Shown here: positions 18,275 through 26,373 of the stretch, one piece after another
Layout of the letters: each line of letters starts with the position of its first letter
Position numbering within the stretch: the first letter of the stretch is position 1
Assembly: GCA_030705665.1 (NCBI GenBank)
Contig: JAUZQA010000004.1
Span: 1 to 27,359, forward strand
Origin: Bacillota bacterium
Lineage (GTDB): Bacteria > Bacillota > Bacilli > Bacillales_B > DSM-18226
Reading direction: 5' to 3'
DNA: 27,359 nt
Made by a program: the position numbers and the translations under genes
Notes under the pieces: generated by a model
What the model saw: only the letters and a program-made list of their open reading frames with translations
What the model was told of the DNA's origin: nothing
Databases searched by the model: none

Positions 18275-18571
18275 TTGTTCTCATTGCAGGATACACTATA
18301 TAATTGGCTTACAATCAAGGTAGTAAACGATGCCCGCCCTGATGATACAGCAGCAAAAGAAACAATGGACTTGTTTGAAAAGAGTTTATTGGAGGAGCAT
18401 AAGGTAATAGACATAGAAGTTCAGAAGGAAGAACCATTCTATTATGTTTCTTATACGGTTAATGAAGAGCGAAAGAAACAGCGTTACCCAATTGAATTAA
18501 TCGATATTATGCTTAACCAAATAAATGAAAGTCCAGATCGATATGAAAACTTCCCAATTGAGGAAGACTAA
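18275..18571 (+). CDS. Unrecognised 98-residue acidic protein
   Basis: I do not recognise this protein. It is soluble and acidic, ends YENFPIEED, and seems to hold an alpha-beta fold: a helix (TLYNWLTIKVV, then AKETMDLFEKSLLEEH), two strands (KVIDIEVQKE and FYYVSYTVNEE) and a helix (IELIDIMLNQI). The ATG at 18266 directly abuts the AAGGGGG ribosome binding site, so the in-frame TTG at 18275, 9 nt after it, is the likelier start. It follows ylaH within an apparent two-gene operon and has a strong terminator. I recall no gene at this place in B. subtilis, where ylaI follows ylaH. Confidence 0.75.
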   Translation: MFSLQDTLYNWLTIKVVNDARPDDTAAKETMDLFEKSLLEEHKVIDIEVQKEEPFYYVSYTVNEERKKQRYPIELIDIMLNQINESPDRYENFPIEED

Positions 18572-18605
18572 AAAAGCGGAAGCACTTTAAGTGCCTCCGC
18601 TTTTT
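18571..18605. terminator. Bidirectional terminator before ylaI
   Basis: Stem AAAAAGCGGA-GCAC and GTGC-TCCGCTTTTT with one mismatch and a short loop, A-run and T-run on opposite sides; it serves the convergent 98-residue gene and ylaI. Confidence 0.88.
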
Positions 18606-18606
18606 C

Positions 18607-18807
18607 TTACCAATCATCATTATTTGGACGAGATCGGTAAAGACGAAAATTTCCTGAACTAATATGTGCTTTTGTTTTTTCACTGATTCTGTTATTACAT
18701 GCATCACACATATATGTATGAATCGGTCGGTTTCTCAACCGCTTTGCTAACAATGATTCATCGTTGATCGACTCGATTTTATCGCAAATTACACATTTAA
18801 CTCTCAT
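18607..18807 (-). CDS. ylaI: YlaI-like zinc-ribbon protein (DUF2197)
   Basis: A 66-residue protein starting MRVKCVICDK. Two CxxC knuckles (Cys5/Cys8 and Cys34/Cys37) form a zinc ribbon; the rest is basic and Asn-rich, which would suit nucleic acid or protein binding, though no target is known. It matches the YlaI/DUF2197 family. AGGTG precedes the ATG at 18807 at usual spacing. Confidence 0.85.
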   Translation of the reverse strand: MRVKCVICDKIESINDESLLAKRLRNRPIHTYMCDACNNRISEKTKAHISSGNFRLYRSRPNNDDW

Positions 18808-18935
18808 AAAACACCTCGAATCTTTCTTTTTACGAGAACAACTTTATTATAGTATATCATGACCATTACTTTATTTCGAAAGTTTCCTAAAAAGGGGAGT
18901 AGTTCTATTTTTGTTTTCCTTTTTGAAAACCAAAC

Positions 18936-18974
18936 GTTTTATTTGAACGTTTTAGGCTATAGTAGTACTATAAT
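18936..18974 (+). promoter_or_regulatory. Promoter region of the split-barrel flavoprotein gene
   Basis: Two overlapping readings are possible. GTTTTA (18936-18941), 13-nt spacer, GGCTAT (18955-18960) resembles a sigma-B promoter (GTTTAA, GGGTAT). TATAAT at 18969-18974 is a perfect sigma-A -10, but TTGAAC (18943-18948) is 20 nt away, too far. Direct repeats of AACGTTTTA (18933 and 18946) overlap the region. Confidence 0.35.
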
Positions 18975-19018
18975 GATAGTAATTATCAGTTAAGTAAAAT
19001 GATGGAAGGGGTAGAAGA

Positions 19019-19474
19019 ATGGCGAATCAAGTAGAAGAGAAACTAGTTCAGCCGTTATACGATGAATTGCAAAAGGAGAGATTCGTGACCATTGCAACTG
19101 TTGATTTTGAGTCGGGCGGGCCTAGTGTCAGCGCTATTTCATGGGTGCTGGCAAAAGACGAAAAAACCATTTATTTTGCAGTTGATAATCGTTCCAGGAT
19201 TATTCAAAACATCCAAGATAATAATAAGGTTGTTCTTAATTTAATTGCCAATGAATCAACATACTCCATTCAAGGAGAGGCAACGGTAAAACAAGAAAAA
19301 TTAGCTGATGTCCCATTAAAGCTTGCATTGGTTGAAATTAAGATAAATGAAGTTCGAGATGTTATGTTTTATGGTTCGAAAATCGTAACAGAACCAACAT
19401 ACGATAAAACCTATGACAAAAATGCTGCTGCTCGATTAGACAAACAAGTAATGGATGCAATGAAAAAAGCCTAG
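19019..19474 (+). CDS. Pyridoxamine 5'-phosphate oxidase-like flavin-binding protein
   Basis: A 151-residue protein of the FMN-binding split-barrel superfamily: ERFVTIATVDFESGGPSVSAISWV (residues 20-43), then TIYFAVDNRSRIIQNIQDNN and VVLNLI strands typical of the fold. Single-domain members of this group are usually general-stress or flavin-reductase-like proteins and are not true PdxH enzymes, because the PdxH substrate residues are lacking. The specific reaction is unknown. GAAGGGG precedes the ATG at 19019. The stop codon lies within the terminator that it shares with ylaJ. Confidence 0.8.
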   Translation: MANQVEEKLVQPLYDELQKERFVTIATVDFESGGPSVSAISWVLAKDEKTIYFAVDNRSRIIQNIQDNNKVVLNLIANESTYSIQGEATVKQEKLADVPLKLALVEIKINEVRDVMFYGSKIVTEPTYDKTYDKNAAARLDKQVMDAMKKA

Positions 19475-19490
19475 ATCACTAGGCTTTTTT
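19463..19490. terminator. Shared terminator between the flavoprotein gene and ylaJ
   Basis: A perfect 12-bp stem AAAAAAGCCTAG and CTAGGCTTTTTT around an ATCA loop. The left arm contains the stop codon of the plus-strand gene, and the right arm reaches the ylaJ stop codon, leaving only 14 bases between the two genes. Confidence 0.92.
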
Positions 19491-20082
19491 ACGGCTTTGA
19501 TTTTTGATAATTTGACTGTTTTTCTTGTTGTTGATCAAGATTCCTTCTTTCATTTTCAGGTAGTTTGCTTTTTTGGTCCTCTGTTCCTGTATGTGGTGTG
19601 GGATTTAGTAAATTCCCTGGAATCTCAGGCATAAGCCTCCCGGCAATCTCTGCGAGTTGATTCATGATTCCTCGAATAGGTTTTCCTCTTTGAATTTCAG
19701 TAGAAATATCTTTTAACCGTTGGTACGTATCCGGATCTGCTACGACAACCGCGTTAGCACCATTGGGGTCTTTTCTTAAAGCTTCAGCAACTGAATACTT
19801 GATACTTCCAACCTGTGAACGATCAATCTTGGCATTTACATCAATCCCAACGAGTGCATATCTACCTATAACAACAGCTGTTGCATCATGTACATTAGGA
19901 ATGCTTGTAGCAAGTGTTACTAAATGCTTGGAAATCTCCTGCCCAGTTTTTCGATCTACATTTTGGATATTGCTATTTTTTACGTTAACCGATTGTTGGT
20001 TTACGTTATTATGGATATTTTTATTTGTATTGCAGCCACTTAAAATAAGAAAAACAGCTGCAGTCAGCATGATTATTTTCAC
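19489..20082 (-). CDS. ylaJ: YhcN/YlaJ family sporulation lipoprotein
   Basis: A 197-residue protein with a signal peptide and lipobox LSGC (Cys17), followed by an Asn-rich low-complexity stretch (NTNKNIHNNVNQQSVNVKN), the conserved YhcN/YlaJ domain (about residues 55-150, with HDATAVVIGRYALVGIDV), and a Gln/Lys-rich tail. Family members are inner spore-membrane lipoproteins that affect germination or outgrowth. It starts at GTG (20082) after GGAGGTG. A forespore-type promoter sequence stands upstream. Confidence 0.88.
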   Translation of the reverse strand: MKIIMLTAAVFLILSGCNTNKNIHNNVNQQSVNVKNSNIQNVDRKTGQEISKHLVTLATSIPNVHDATAVVIGRYALVGIDVNAKIDRSQVGSIKYSVAEALRKDPNGANAVVVADPDTYQRLKDISTEIQRGKPIRGIMNQLAEIAGRLMPEIPGNLLNPTPHTGTEDQKSKLPENERRNLDQQQEKQSNYQKSKP

Positions 20083-20122
20083 TTTTTAGACACCTCCGAG
20101 TTGAAACATAACTAATTGACTT

Positions 20123-20152
20123 TATTGTGTGGATTTTCGTCTATCTTTATTC
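20123..20152 (-). promoter_or_regulatory. Candidate forespore (sigma-G/F) promoter of ylaJ
   Basis: On the minus strand GAATA (20152 to 20148), 18-nt spacer, CACAATA (20129 to 20123), which resembles the sigma-G/F pattern GMATR then CATNMTA with one mismatch. It lies about 40 nt before the gene and fits the role of YlaJ in spores. Confidence 0.4.
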
Positions 20153-20244
20153 TAATAAACATATATTTTACCAAAGTCCTATCTAGCAAAAGGATTTGTT
20201 CTTCCACAGTAGGATCTATACTAAGAGAAGCGGGAGGCATCGGA

Positions 20245-21573
20245 TTGAGTAAAATTTATGTTTTAGATACAAACGTCTTATTACAAGACCCGTATTCCAT
20301 TTTCTCTTTTGAAGACAATGAGGTCGTAATTCCAGCAGTCGTCCTTGAAGAAGTGGACTCCAAAAAAAGATATATGGATGAAATCGGAAGAAATGCAAGG
20401 CATGTATCTAGATTAATTGATAATTTAAGGGAGACAGGAAAATTACATGAAAAAATCCCTCTGGAAAATGGTGGTTCATTAAGGATTGAATTAAACCACC
20501 GATCATTTCATGAACTGCAAGACATATTTGTTGAAAAAACAAACGATAACCGAATTCTTGCGGTTGCAAAGAATTTATACTTAGAGGAACAGACGAAGGA
20601 AGAGGGGAAAAAAGTTATCCTTGTTAGTAAAGATGCACTTGTACGGGTAAAAGCAGATGCAATCGGTCTGTATGCGGAGGATTTTTTAAGCGACCGAGTC
20701 GTCGAAGTAGATCATATTTATACTGGTTTTATAGAAGTTTATCTGCAGGTAGATCTTTTGAATCGTTTTTATGAAAAAGGTGAGCTCTCCCTTTCGGAAA
20801 TTGCCAATCATCCGTTTTATCCCCATCAATATTTAATCATGAAGGATGCATTGGGTGGATCTGCTTCAGCACTTGGTATGGTGGATAAGACAAGTAAAAA
20901 GGTTAAAAAATTATCAATCAATCAAGATCATGTTTGGGGGATAAATTCAAGAAATGTCCAGCAAACGATGGCAATTGAATTACTACTGCGCAGAGATATT
21001 CCACTTGTAACATTAATTGGAAAAGCAGGTACCGGAAAAACCCTGTTAGCACTTGCTTCCGGATTATTGCAAACGGAAGATTTCAGGGTATATAAAAAGC
21101 TCTTGGTTGCAAGACCAATTGTTCCTGTCGGGAAGGATTTAGGCTACTTGCCAGGAGAAAAACAAGAAAAGCTGCGGCCGTGGATGCAGCCGATCTATGA
21201 TAATCTTGAGTTTCTATTTAATACCAAAAAGCCGGGTGAACTAGATGCTATTTTAGCTGGAATGAGTTCAATCGAGGTTGAAGCATTAACCTATATCCGT
21301 GGCAGAAGCCTGCCGGAACAGTTCATCATTATTGATGAAGCACAAAACCTAACAAAACACGAAGTGAAAACGATTTTAACACGTGTTGGGGAGGGTAGTA
21401 AAATTGTATTAATGGGGGATCCGGAACAAATTGACCATCCTTATTTAGATGCATATAATAATGGCCTTACTTATGTGGTTGAAAAATTTAAGGACCAAAT
21501 GGTTTCAGGTCACGTAAAGCTGTTAAAAGGGGAAAGGTCTGGTTTAGCAAGATTGGCTGCTGATTTATTGTAA
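20245..21573 (+). CDS. ylaK: PIN domain-PhoH ATPase (YlaK, PhoH2 type)
   Basis: An N-terminal PIN nuclease domain (about residues 1-140; IYVLDTNVLLQDP with Asp8 as a metal ligand) is fused to a C-terminal PhoH ATPase (about 235-442) with Walker A GKAGTGKT near residue 260 and Walker B FIIIDEAQN near residue 362. PhoH2 proteins of this design act as ATP-dependent RNA-unwinding ribonucleases in mycobacteria; in Bacillus the role is not settled. The TTG at 20245, 7 nt after GGGAGG, gives 442 residues beginning MSKIYVLDTN, the family length. The frame extends to 20116, but those 43 residues cross the ylaJ promoter and do not look like the family. Confidence 0.92.
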   Translation: MSKIYVLDTNVLLQDPYSIFSFEDNEVVIPAVVLEEVDSKKRYMDEIGRNARHVSRLIDNLRETGKLHEKIPLENGGSLRIELNHRSFHELQDIFVEKTNDNRILAVAKNLYLEEQTKEEGKKVILVSKDALVRVKADAIGLYAEDFLSDRVVEVDHIYTGFIEVYLQVDLLNRFYEKGELSLSEIANHPFYPHQYLIMKDALGGSASALGMVDKTSKKVKKLSINQDHVWGINSRNVQQTMAIELLLRRDIPLVTLIGKAGTGKTLLALASGLLQTEDFRVYKKLLVARPIVPVGKDLGYLPGEKQEKLRPWMQPIYDNLEFLFNTKKPGELDAILAGMSSIEVEALTYIRGRSLPEQFIIIDEAQNLTKHEVKTILTRVGEGSKIVLMGDPEQIDHPYLDAYNNGLTYVVEKFKDQMVSGHVKLLKGERSGLARLAADLL

Positions 21574-21602
21574 AAAACAACGGGTGCTAATTGCACCCGT
21601 CT
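21572..21602 (-). terminator. Terminator of ylaL
   Basis: Stem ACGGGTGC (21580-21587) and GCACCCGT (21593-21600) with a 5-nt loop. On the minus strand it is followed by TTGTTTTTTAC, so it terminates ylaL; on the plus strand the tail is weak for ylaK. Confidence 0.82.
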
Positions 21603-21604
21603 GG

Positions 21605-22102
21605 TTATTTAACGATCAAGCCTGTAACATTTTTAATTGGATTATTTCGATTCGATCCATCTTTATATAAAATGTGGATCGGTCCACTCTCTTTCAACGG
21701 CTTTCCGTTATCTGAAAACTTGAATATAAGGTCATATGCAACTGGAAGCGGTACTTCAACTTCACCATCTTTTGTTTCGATAATGAGGAGTTTGGCGTCT
21801 TCACCTGGCTCTGCATTTTTTAAGAAGGGTTTAAAGGATATTCCAAAAGTTCCGGTTAATATTTTTTCCTTTTCATACTTTTTTTCAGATTTCAACGTTG
21901 GCGGATAGATAGCCCCTTCTATTATCTCTCGATCCCAATGCTTAGAAACTTTCTTTGTGTATTCCTCTAATTCATCTATTTCTTTTTGCTCTTCATGAAA
22001 GTAGGTATTTAAATCAATTCGACGATCATCGAAAATCCATACTCCTGCATCAACAGTAATTGGATACTTTATGTTTCCTGTTAATAAAATAACTTCTGCC
22101 AT
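21605..22102 (-). CDS. ylaL: YlaL-like conserved protein
   Basis: A 165-residue soluble protein starting MAEVILLTGNIKYPITVDAG, followed by VWIFDDRRIDL and an acidic, charged middle segment. It matches what I know of YlaL, which is found at this place in Bacillus; some databases label it a peptidyl-prolyl isomerase, for which I see no motif. The ATG at 22102 stands 7 nt after GGGGGA; the in-frame ATG at 22126 adds eight residues (MLRTGEFE) that encode the ribosome binding site and is rejected. Function unknown. Confidence 0.72.
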   Translation of the reverse strand: MAEVILLTGNIKYPITVDAGVWIFDDRRIDLNTYFHEEQKEIDELEEYTKKVSKHWDREIIEGAIYPPTLKSEKKYEKEKILTGTFGISFKPFLKNAEPGEDAKLLIIETKDGEVEVPLPVAYDLIFKFSDNGKPLKESGPIHILYKDGSNRNNPIKNVTGLIVK

Positions 22103-22252
22103 TTCAAATTCCCCCGTTCTTAACACTATTAAAGTATAGCTTTTTTTCGGATAATTGTCACAGGTGCTTTACTTTAAATGTTCTTGCAATTTTTATTATT
22201 TAAAGGTAAAATTTAAAGATAGTTTAACAATCGCTCTGAAATGGGGGGATCA

Positions 22253-22537
22253 ATGTTGGCGTCTAGTACGATTGTGGATCATCAAGAAAAAGCTTTTGCC
22301 CTATTACAGGCTGACGCTGAAAAAATTTTAAGGCTTATCAAAGTTCAAATGGATAATCTCACGATGCCTCAATGTCCTCTGTATGAAGAGGTATTGGATA
22401 CGCAAATGTTCGGATTATCTAGAGAAATTGATTTTGCGGCTCGGCTTGGACTAATTGATATGTTATCTGGTAAAGAAATTTTAGATAAATTAGAAAGAGA
22501 GCTTTCCGCTCTTCATGATGCCTCAATAAAAAAATAA
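22253..22537 (+). CDS. ylaN: YlaN family protein (UPF0358)
   Basis: A 94-residue, nearly all-helical cytosolic protein with the hallmark segment [20 protein letters not shown] (about residues 36-55). YlaN is conserved in Bacillales; its need is linked to iron limitation, and the S. aureus protein has been reported to bind iron(II) and relieve Fur repression. The ATG at 22253 is only 4 nt after GGGGGG; the adjacent TTG at 22256, at 7 nt, would give a protein starting [10 protein letters not shown] and is a real alternative. The upstream ATG (22241) overlaps the ribosome binding site. Confidence 0.92.
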   Translation: MLASSTIVDHQEKAFALLQADAEKILRLIKVQMDNLTMPQCPLYEEVLDTQMFGLSREIDFAARLGLIDMLSGKEILDKLERELSALHDASIKK

Positions 22538-22540
22538 TGT

Positions 22541-22576
22541 AAAAAAACTCAAACAGGTTAATGTTTGAGTTTTTTA
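22541..22576 (+). terminator. Terminator of ylaN
   Basis: A perfect 14-bp stem AAAAAACTCAAACA and TGTTTGAGTTTTTT with a 6-nt loop (22542-22575). Confidence 0.92.
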
Positions 22577-22883
22577 TTAAACCTTATTTTCACAATCAAA
22601 TAAAAATTATAAATATGTTTATATTAATAGAAAAGTTCCTTTTAATTGCCATTCAGCCTAGCTTTGGTACTGCCGGAATTATTGGACTCATAACAGCAGC
22701 TATGATATTATCTTCAAGAATTAATTTTAAAAATTTTGTGAAATTTGATAAAAAAATATAATTAATTCACTGAAGCAAAAAGAAACATTCAGCCAAACAC
22801 TCTGGGAATGTTTTCAGATTCGTAATTAGCGCGCAGTCTTTTTTCTGCGTGTTTAATAAATGAGGGAGATAGAGGTGCTAAAA
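22577..22883 (+). other. Gap between ylaN and pycA: no gene, leader with two hairpins
   Basis: B. subtilis has ftsW here; this interval is too short and shows no trace of it. A perfect TATAAT (22757-22762) with a weak -35 TTTTGT (22734-22739, 17-nt spacer) is a candidate pycA promoter. Downstream, AACATTC and GAATGTT arms (about 22782-22816), with an inner CAG/CTG pairing, form one hairpin, and CGCGCAG with CTGCGTG (about 22830-22852) forms a second just before the pycA ribosome binding site. A 66-codon AT-rich frame (22561-22761) begins inside the ylaN terminator and is not considered a gene. Confidence 0.5.
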
Positions 22884-25800
22884 TTGACAAGAAAAATTAA
22901 TAAAGTACTCGTTGCTAACAGGGGAGAAATTGCCATCCGTGTTTTTCGGGCATGTAACGAGTTGAACATCCGCACTGTGGCAATTTATTCTCGGGAGGAC
23001 TCTGCATCGTATCATCGATATAAAGCCGATGAGGCCTACCTGGTTGGAGAAGGAAAAAAACCGATTGATGCCTACTTGGATATCGAAAACATTATTGAAA
23101 TTGCAAAAGAAAGATCAGTTGATGCCATCCATCCAGGATATGGATTCCTATCTGAAAACATTCAATTTGCAAGACGATGTGAAGAGGAAGGAATTATTTT
23201 TATTGGACCAAAAACAGAGCATCTGGATATGTTTGGCGATAAAGTAAAAGCAAGAACACAAGCCGAACTAGCCGAAATTCCTGTTATCCCCGGAAGTGAT
23301 GGCCCGGTGCTCAACTGGCAGGAAGCAAAAGCGTTTGGAGAGCAGGTTGGCTTTCCAATTATGATAAAAGCTGCACTTGGCGGAGGCGGCCGTGGAATGA
23401 GGGCTGTAAAAGGGCCTGATGAAGTTCAAGACGGATTTGAGCGTGCCAGTTCTGAAGCAAAGGCTGCATTCGGTAATGATGAAGTATATGTTGAAAAACT
23501 AATCGAAAATCCAAAGCATATTGAAGTTCAGATTATCGGTGATCAGCATGGACATATTGTTCATTTATATGAACGGGATTGCTCTGTTCAACGCCGCCAT
23601 CAAAAAGTAGTCGAAGTTGCTCCATGTGTGTCGATTTCGAGTGAATTACGTGCGGAAATTTGTGATGCTGCCGTTAAATTAATGAAAAATGTTAACTATG
23701 TTAATGCTGGAACAGTAGAATTCCTGGTTTCTGGTGAGGATTTCTATTTTATCGAGGTAAATCCTCGTGTTCAAGTTGAACATACCATCACCGAAATGAT
23801 TACAGGCATTGACATTGTTCAAACACAAATTCTAGTAGCTGAAGATTATGAATTGCATAGTAAAACGATTGGGATTCCAGTTCAAGAACAGATTCAATCT
23901 ACTGGTTTTGCGATTCAATGCCGGGTAACAACGGAAGATCCGTTAAATAACTTTATGCCGGATACAGGAAAAATAATGGCTTACCGTTCTGGCGGCGGCT
24001 TTGGTGTCCGTTTGGATGCTGGGAATGCCTTTACCGGAAGTGTCATTACGCCTTATTACGATTCCTTACTTGTGAAGTTATCTACATTCGCCTTGAACTT
24101 TGAGCAAGCAGCTGCCAAGATGGTGCGTAATTTACGCGAGTTTAGAATCAGGGGAATTAAAACCAATATTCCGTTTCTTGAGAATGTGGTCAAACATCCA
24201 AATTTTATTAAAGGTGAGTATGATACATCATTTATTGATTCAACACCTGAACTTTTCATGTTCCCAGTTAAAAAAGACCGTGGAACAAAAATGCTTAATT
24301 ATATTGGAACCGTGACTATAAATGGTTTTCCTGGGATCGAGAAGAAAAAACGTCCTGTATTTTCAAAGCCAAGAGTACCAAGATTAAAATATGACATTGA
24401 CTACAAGGATGGAACAAAACAGATCCTGACTGAAAAAGGTGCAGAGGGGCTTTTAGACTGGATAAAAGATCAGAAGCAGGTTTTATTAACTGATACCACA
24501 TTTAGGGATGCACATCAGTCACTCTTGGCTACACGGGTACGTACAAAGGACTTTGAGCATATTGCGGAGCATACTGCAAAGCTCTTGCCTGATTTATTTT
24601 CAGTAGAAATGTGGGGTGGAGCGACCTTTGACGTTGCTTATCGCTTCTTAAAAGAGGATCCATGGGATCGCCTGTTAAGTCTTCGGGAAAAAATGCCGAA
24701 CGTTTTGTTCCAAATGCTGTTTAGAGGAGCGAATGCAGTTGGATATAAGAACTATCCCGATAACGTAATTAGAGAATTTATTGAAAAATCTGCCTATAGC
24801 GGGATTGACGTATTCCGTATTTTTGATAGTTTAAACTGGGTAAAAGGAATGGAAGTCGCAATTGATGCTGTCCGCGGGACGGGAAAAATCGCTGAAGCTG
24901 CCATTTGTTATACCGGGGATATTTTGGATCCAACAAGAGTAAAGTATAATTTAAATTATTACAAAACGCTGGCAAAAGAACTTGAATCCCAGGGTGCTCA
25001 TATTTTAGCTATTAAAGATATGGCAGGGCTTCTAAAACCTGAGGCAGCTTATCAGCTTGTTTCTGAGTTAAAAGCAACCATTGATATCCCAATCCATCTG
25101 CATACACATGACACGAGCGGTAATGGTGTCTTCACTTATGCAAGGGCGATTGAGGCGGGAGTAGATATTGTGGACGTTGCGGTAAGTTCGATGGCAGGAT
25201 TAACCTCGCAGCCAAGTGCAAACTCGCTCTATTATGCGCTTGTAGGGAATAAGCGCAGACCTGATGTCAAAATTGATGCTCTTGAACAACTTTCTCATTA
25301 TTGGGAGGATGTACGTGAGTACTACCGTGATTTTGAAAGTGGAATGAAAGCACCGCATACAGAAGTTTATCAGCATGAAATGCCGGGAGGACAATATAGC
25401 AATCTTCAGCAGCAGGCAAAAGCTGTCGGCCTTGGAGAGCGTTGGGATGAAGTGAAAGAAATGTACGCCCGGGTAAACCAAATGTTTGGTGATATTGTAA
25501 AAGTTACTCCATCTTCAAAAGTTGTCGGGGATATGGCTCTCTTTATGGTACAGAATGAATTATCAGAGGAAGAAGTTTTGCAGCGAGGAAATTCACTTGA
25601 TTTTCCCGACTCTGTTGTTGAATTATTCCAAGGCTATTTAGGTCAGCCTCATGGAGGCTTCCCGGAAGAACTTCAAAAGGTCATTTTAAAAGATCGTAAG
25701 CCTTTGGAAGTAAGACCTGGAGAGTTACTTGAGCCAGTTGACTTTAATGCTTTAAGAGATGAACTTTTTAATGAATTAGGAAGACCGGTTACCAGTTTTG

Positions 25801-26327
25801 AAGTAATTGCGTATGCTCTGTATCCTAAGGTATTTATGGAGTATATTAAAACTGTTGAGTTATATGGAGACTTAGCAGTACTTGATACGCCAACATTTTT
25901 ATACGGTTTGCGGTTAGGGGAAGAGATTGAAGTTGAGATCGAAACAGGGAAAACACTTATGGTAAAACTGGTTTCAGTCGGTCACCCGCAGGCTGATGGT
26001 ACAAGAGTCGTCTACTTTGAGTTAAATGGACAACCTCGTGAAGTTGTTATCAAGGATGAAAGTATAAAATCAACCATTCAAACAAGAATTAAAGCAGATC
26101 CAAAAAATCCTCATCATATTGCGGCATCAATGCCGGGGACTGTTCTAAAAGTTCTTGTCGCAAAAGGGGAAAAAGTGGAGCGTGGCGAACATTTAATGAT
26201 TACAGAGGCCATGAAGATGGAAACTACCGTTCAAGCTACTTTTTCCGGGATTGTTAAAGATCTATATGTGGTAAATGGTGACGCCATCCAAACAGGCGAC
26301 TTATTAATCGAACTTTCTGAGTCTTAA
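22884..26327 (+). CDS. pycA: Pyruvate carboxylase
   Basis: Carboxylates pyruvate to oxaloacetate, replenishing the TCA cycle. Domain order: biotin carboxylase with ATP-grasp (about residues 3-450; KAALGGGGRGMR near 170, EVNPRVQVEHT near 290), carboxyltransferase (about 525-800; TDTTFRDAHQSLLATR near 535, EMWGGATFDVAYRFL near 573, HLHTHDTSGN near 740), the PC tetramerisation region, and the biotin carrier domain (about 1080-1147; EAMKMET with biotinyl Lys1111). The TTG at 22884, 6 nt after AGAGGTG, gives 1147 residues, close to B. subtilis PycA; the ATG at 22860 lies upstream of the ribosome binding site. A GTG at 22875 is possible but less well placed. Separate from ylaN, with its own leader. 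Confidence 0.97.
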   Translation: MTRKINKVLVANRGEIAIRVFRACNELNIRTVAIYSREDSASYHRYKADEAYLVGEGKKPIDAYLDIENIIEIAKERSVDAIHPGYGFLSENIQFARRCEEEGIIFIGPKTEHLDMFGDKVKARTQAELAEIPVIPGSDGPVLNWQEAKAFGEQVGFPIMIKAALGGGGRGMRAVKGPDEVQDGFERASSEAKAAFGNDEVYVEKLIENPKHIEVQIIGDQHGHIVHLYERDCSVQRRHQKVVEVAPCVSISSELRAEICDAAVKLMKNVNYVNAGTVEFLVSGEDFYFIEVNPRVQVEHTITEMITGIDIVQTQILVAEDYELHSKTIGIPVQEQIQSTGFAIQCRVTTEDPLNNFMPDTGKIMAYRSGGGFGVRLDAGNAFTGSVITPYYDSLLVKLSTFALNFEQAAAKMVRNLREFRIRGIKTNIPFLENVVKHPNFIKGEYDTSFIDSTPELFMFPVKKDRGTKMLNYIGTVTINGFPGIEKKKRPVFSKPRVPRLKYDIDYKDGTKQILTEKGAEGLLDWIKDQKQVLLTDTTFRDAHQSLLATRVRTKDFEHIAEHTAKLLPDLFSVEMWGGATFDVAYRFLKEDPWDRLLSLREKMPNVLFQMLFRGANAVGYKNYPDNVIREFIEKSAYSGIDVFRIFDSLNWVKGMEVAIDAVRGTGKIAEAAICYTGDILDPTRVKYNLNYYKTLAKELESQGAHILAIKDMAGLLKPEAAYQLVSELKATIDIPIHLHTHDTSGNGVFTYARAIEAGVDIVDVAVSSMAGLTSQPSANSLYYALVGNKRRPDVKIDALEQLSHYWEDVREYYRDFESGMKAPHTEVYQHEMPGGQYSNLQQQAKAVGLGERWDEVKEMYARVNQMFGDIVKVTPSSKVVGDMALFMVQNELSEEEVLQRGNSLDFPDSVVELFQGYLGQPHGGFPEELQKVILKDRKPLEVRPGELLEPVDFNALRDELFNELGRPVTSFEVIAYALYPKVFMEYIKTVELYGDLAVLDTPTFLYGLRLGEEIEVEIETGKTLMVKLVSVGHPQADGTRVVYFELNGQPREVVIKDESIKSTIQTRIKADPKNPHHIAASMPGTVLKVLVAKGEKVERGEHLMITEAMKMETTVQATFSGIVKDLYVVNGDAIQTGDLLIELSES

Positions 26328-26340
26328 TAGGGGTAAATAC

Positions 26341-26373
26341 AAAATAGCTGCCGAAATCCGGCAGCTATTTTTA
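26341..26373. terminator. Bidirectional terminator between pycA and ctaA
   Basis: A perfect 12-bp stem AAATAGCTGCCG (26342-26353) and CGGCAGCTATTT (26359-26370), 5-nt loop, T-rich tail on the plus strand and A-run on the other side. It ends within the ctaA stop region. Confidence 0.88.

Noticed and set aside
20116..20244. N-terminal 43-residue extension of the PIN-PhoH protein, resembling a membrane anchor
   Set aside because: No ribosome binding site before 20116; the TTG at 20245 has one and restores the family N-terminus. The extension covers the ylaJ promoter.
22561..22761. A 66-codon frame between ylaN and pycA, considered as an ftsW remnant
   Set aside because: It starts in the right arm of the ylaN terminator, has no ribosome binding site, is AT-driven in composition and shows no FtsW-like motif.
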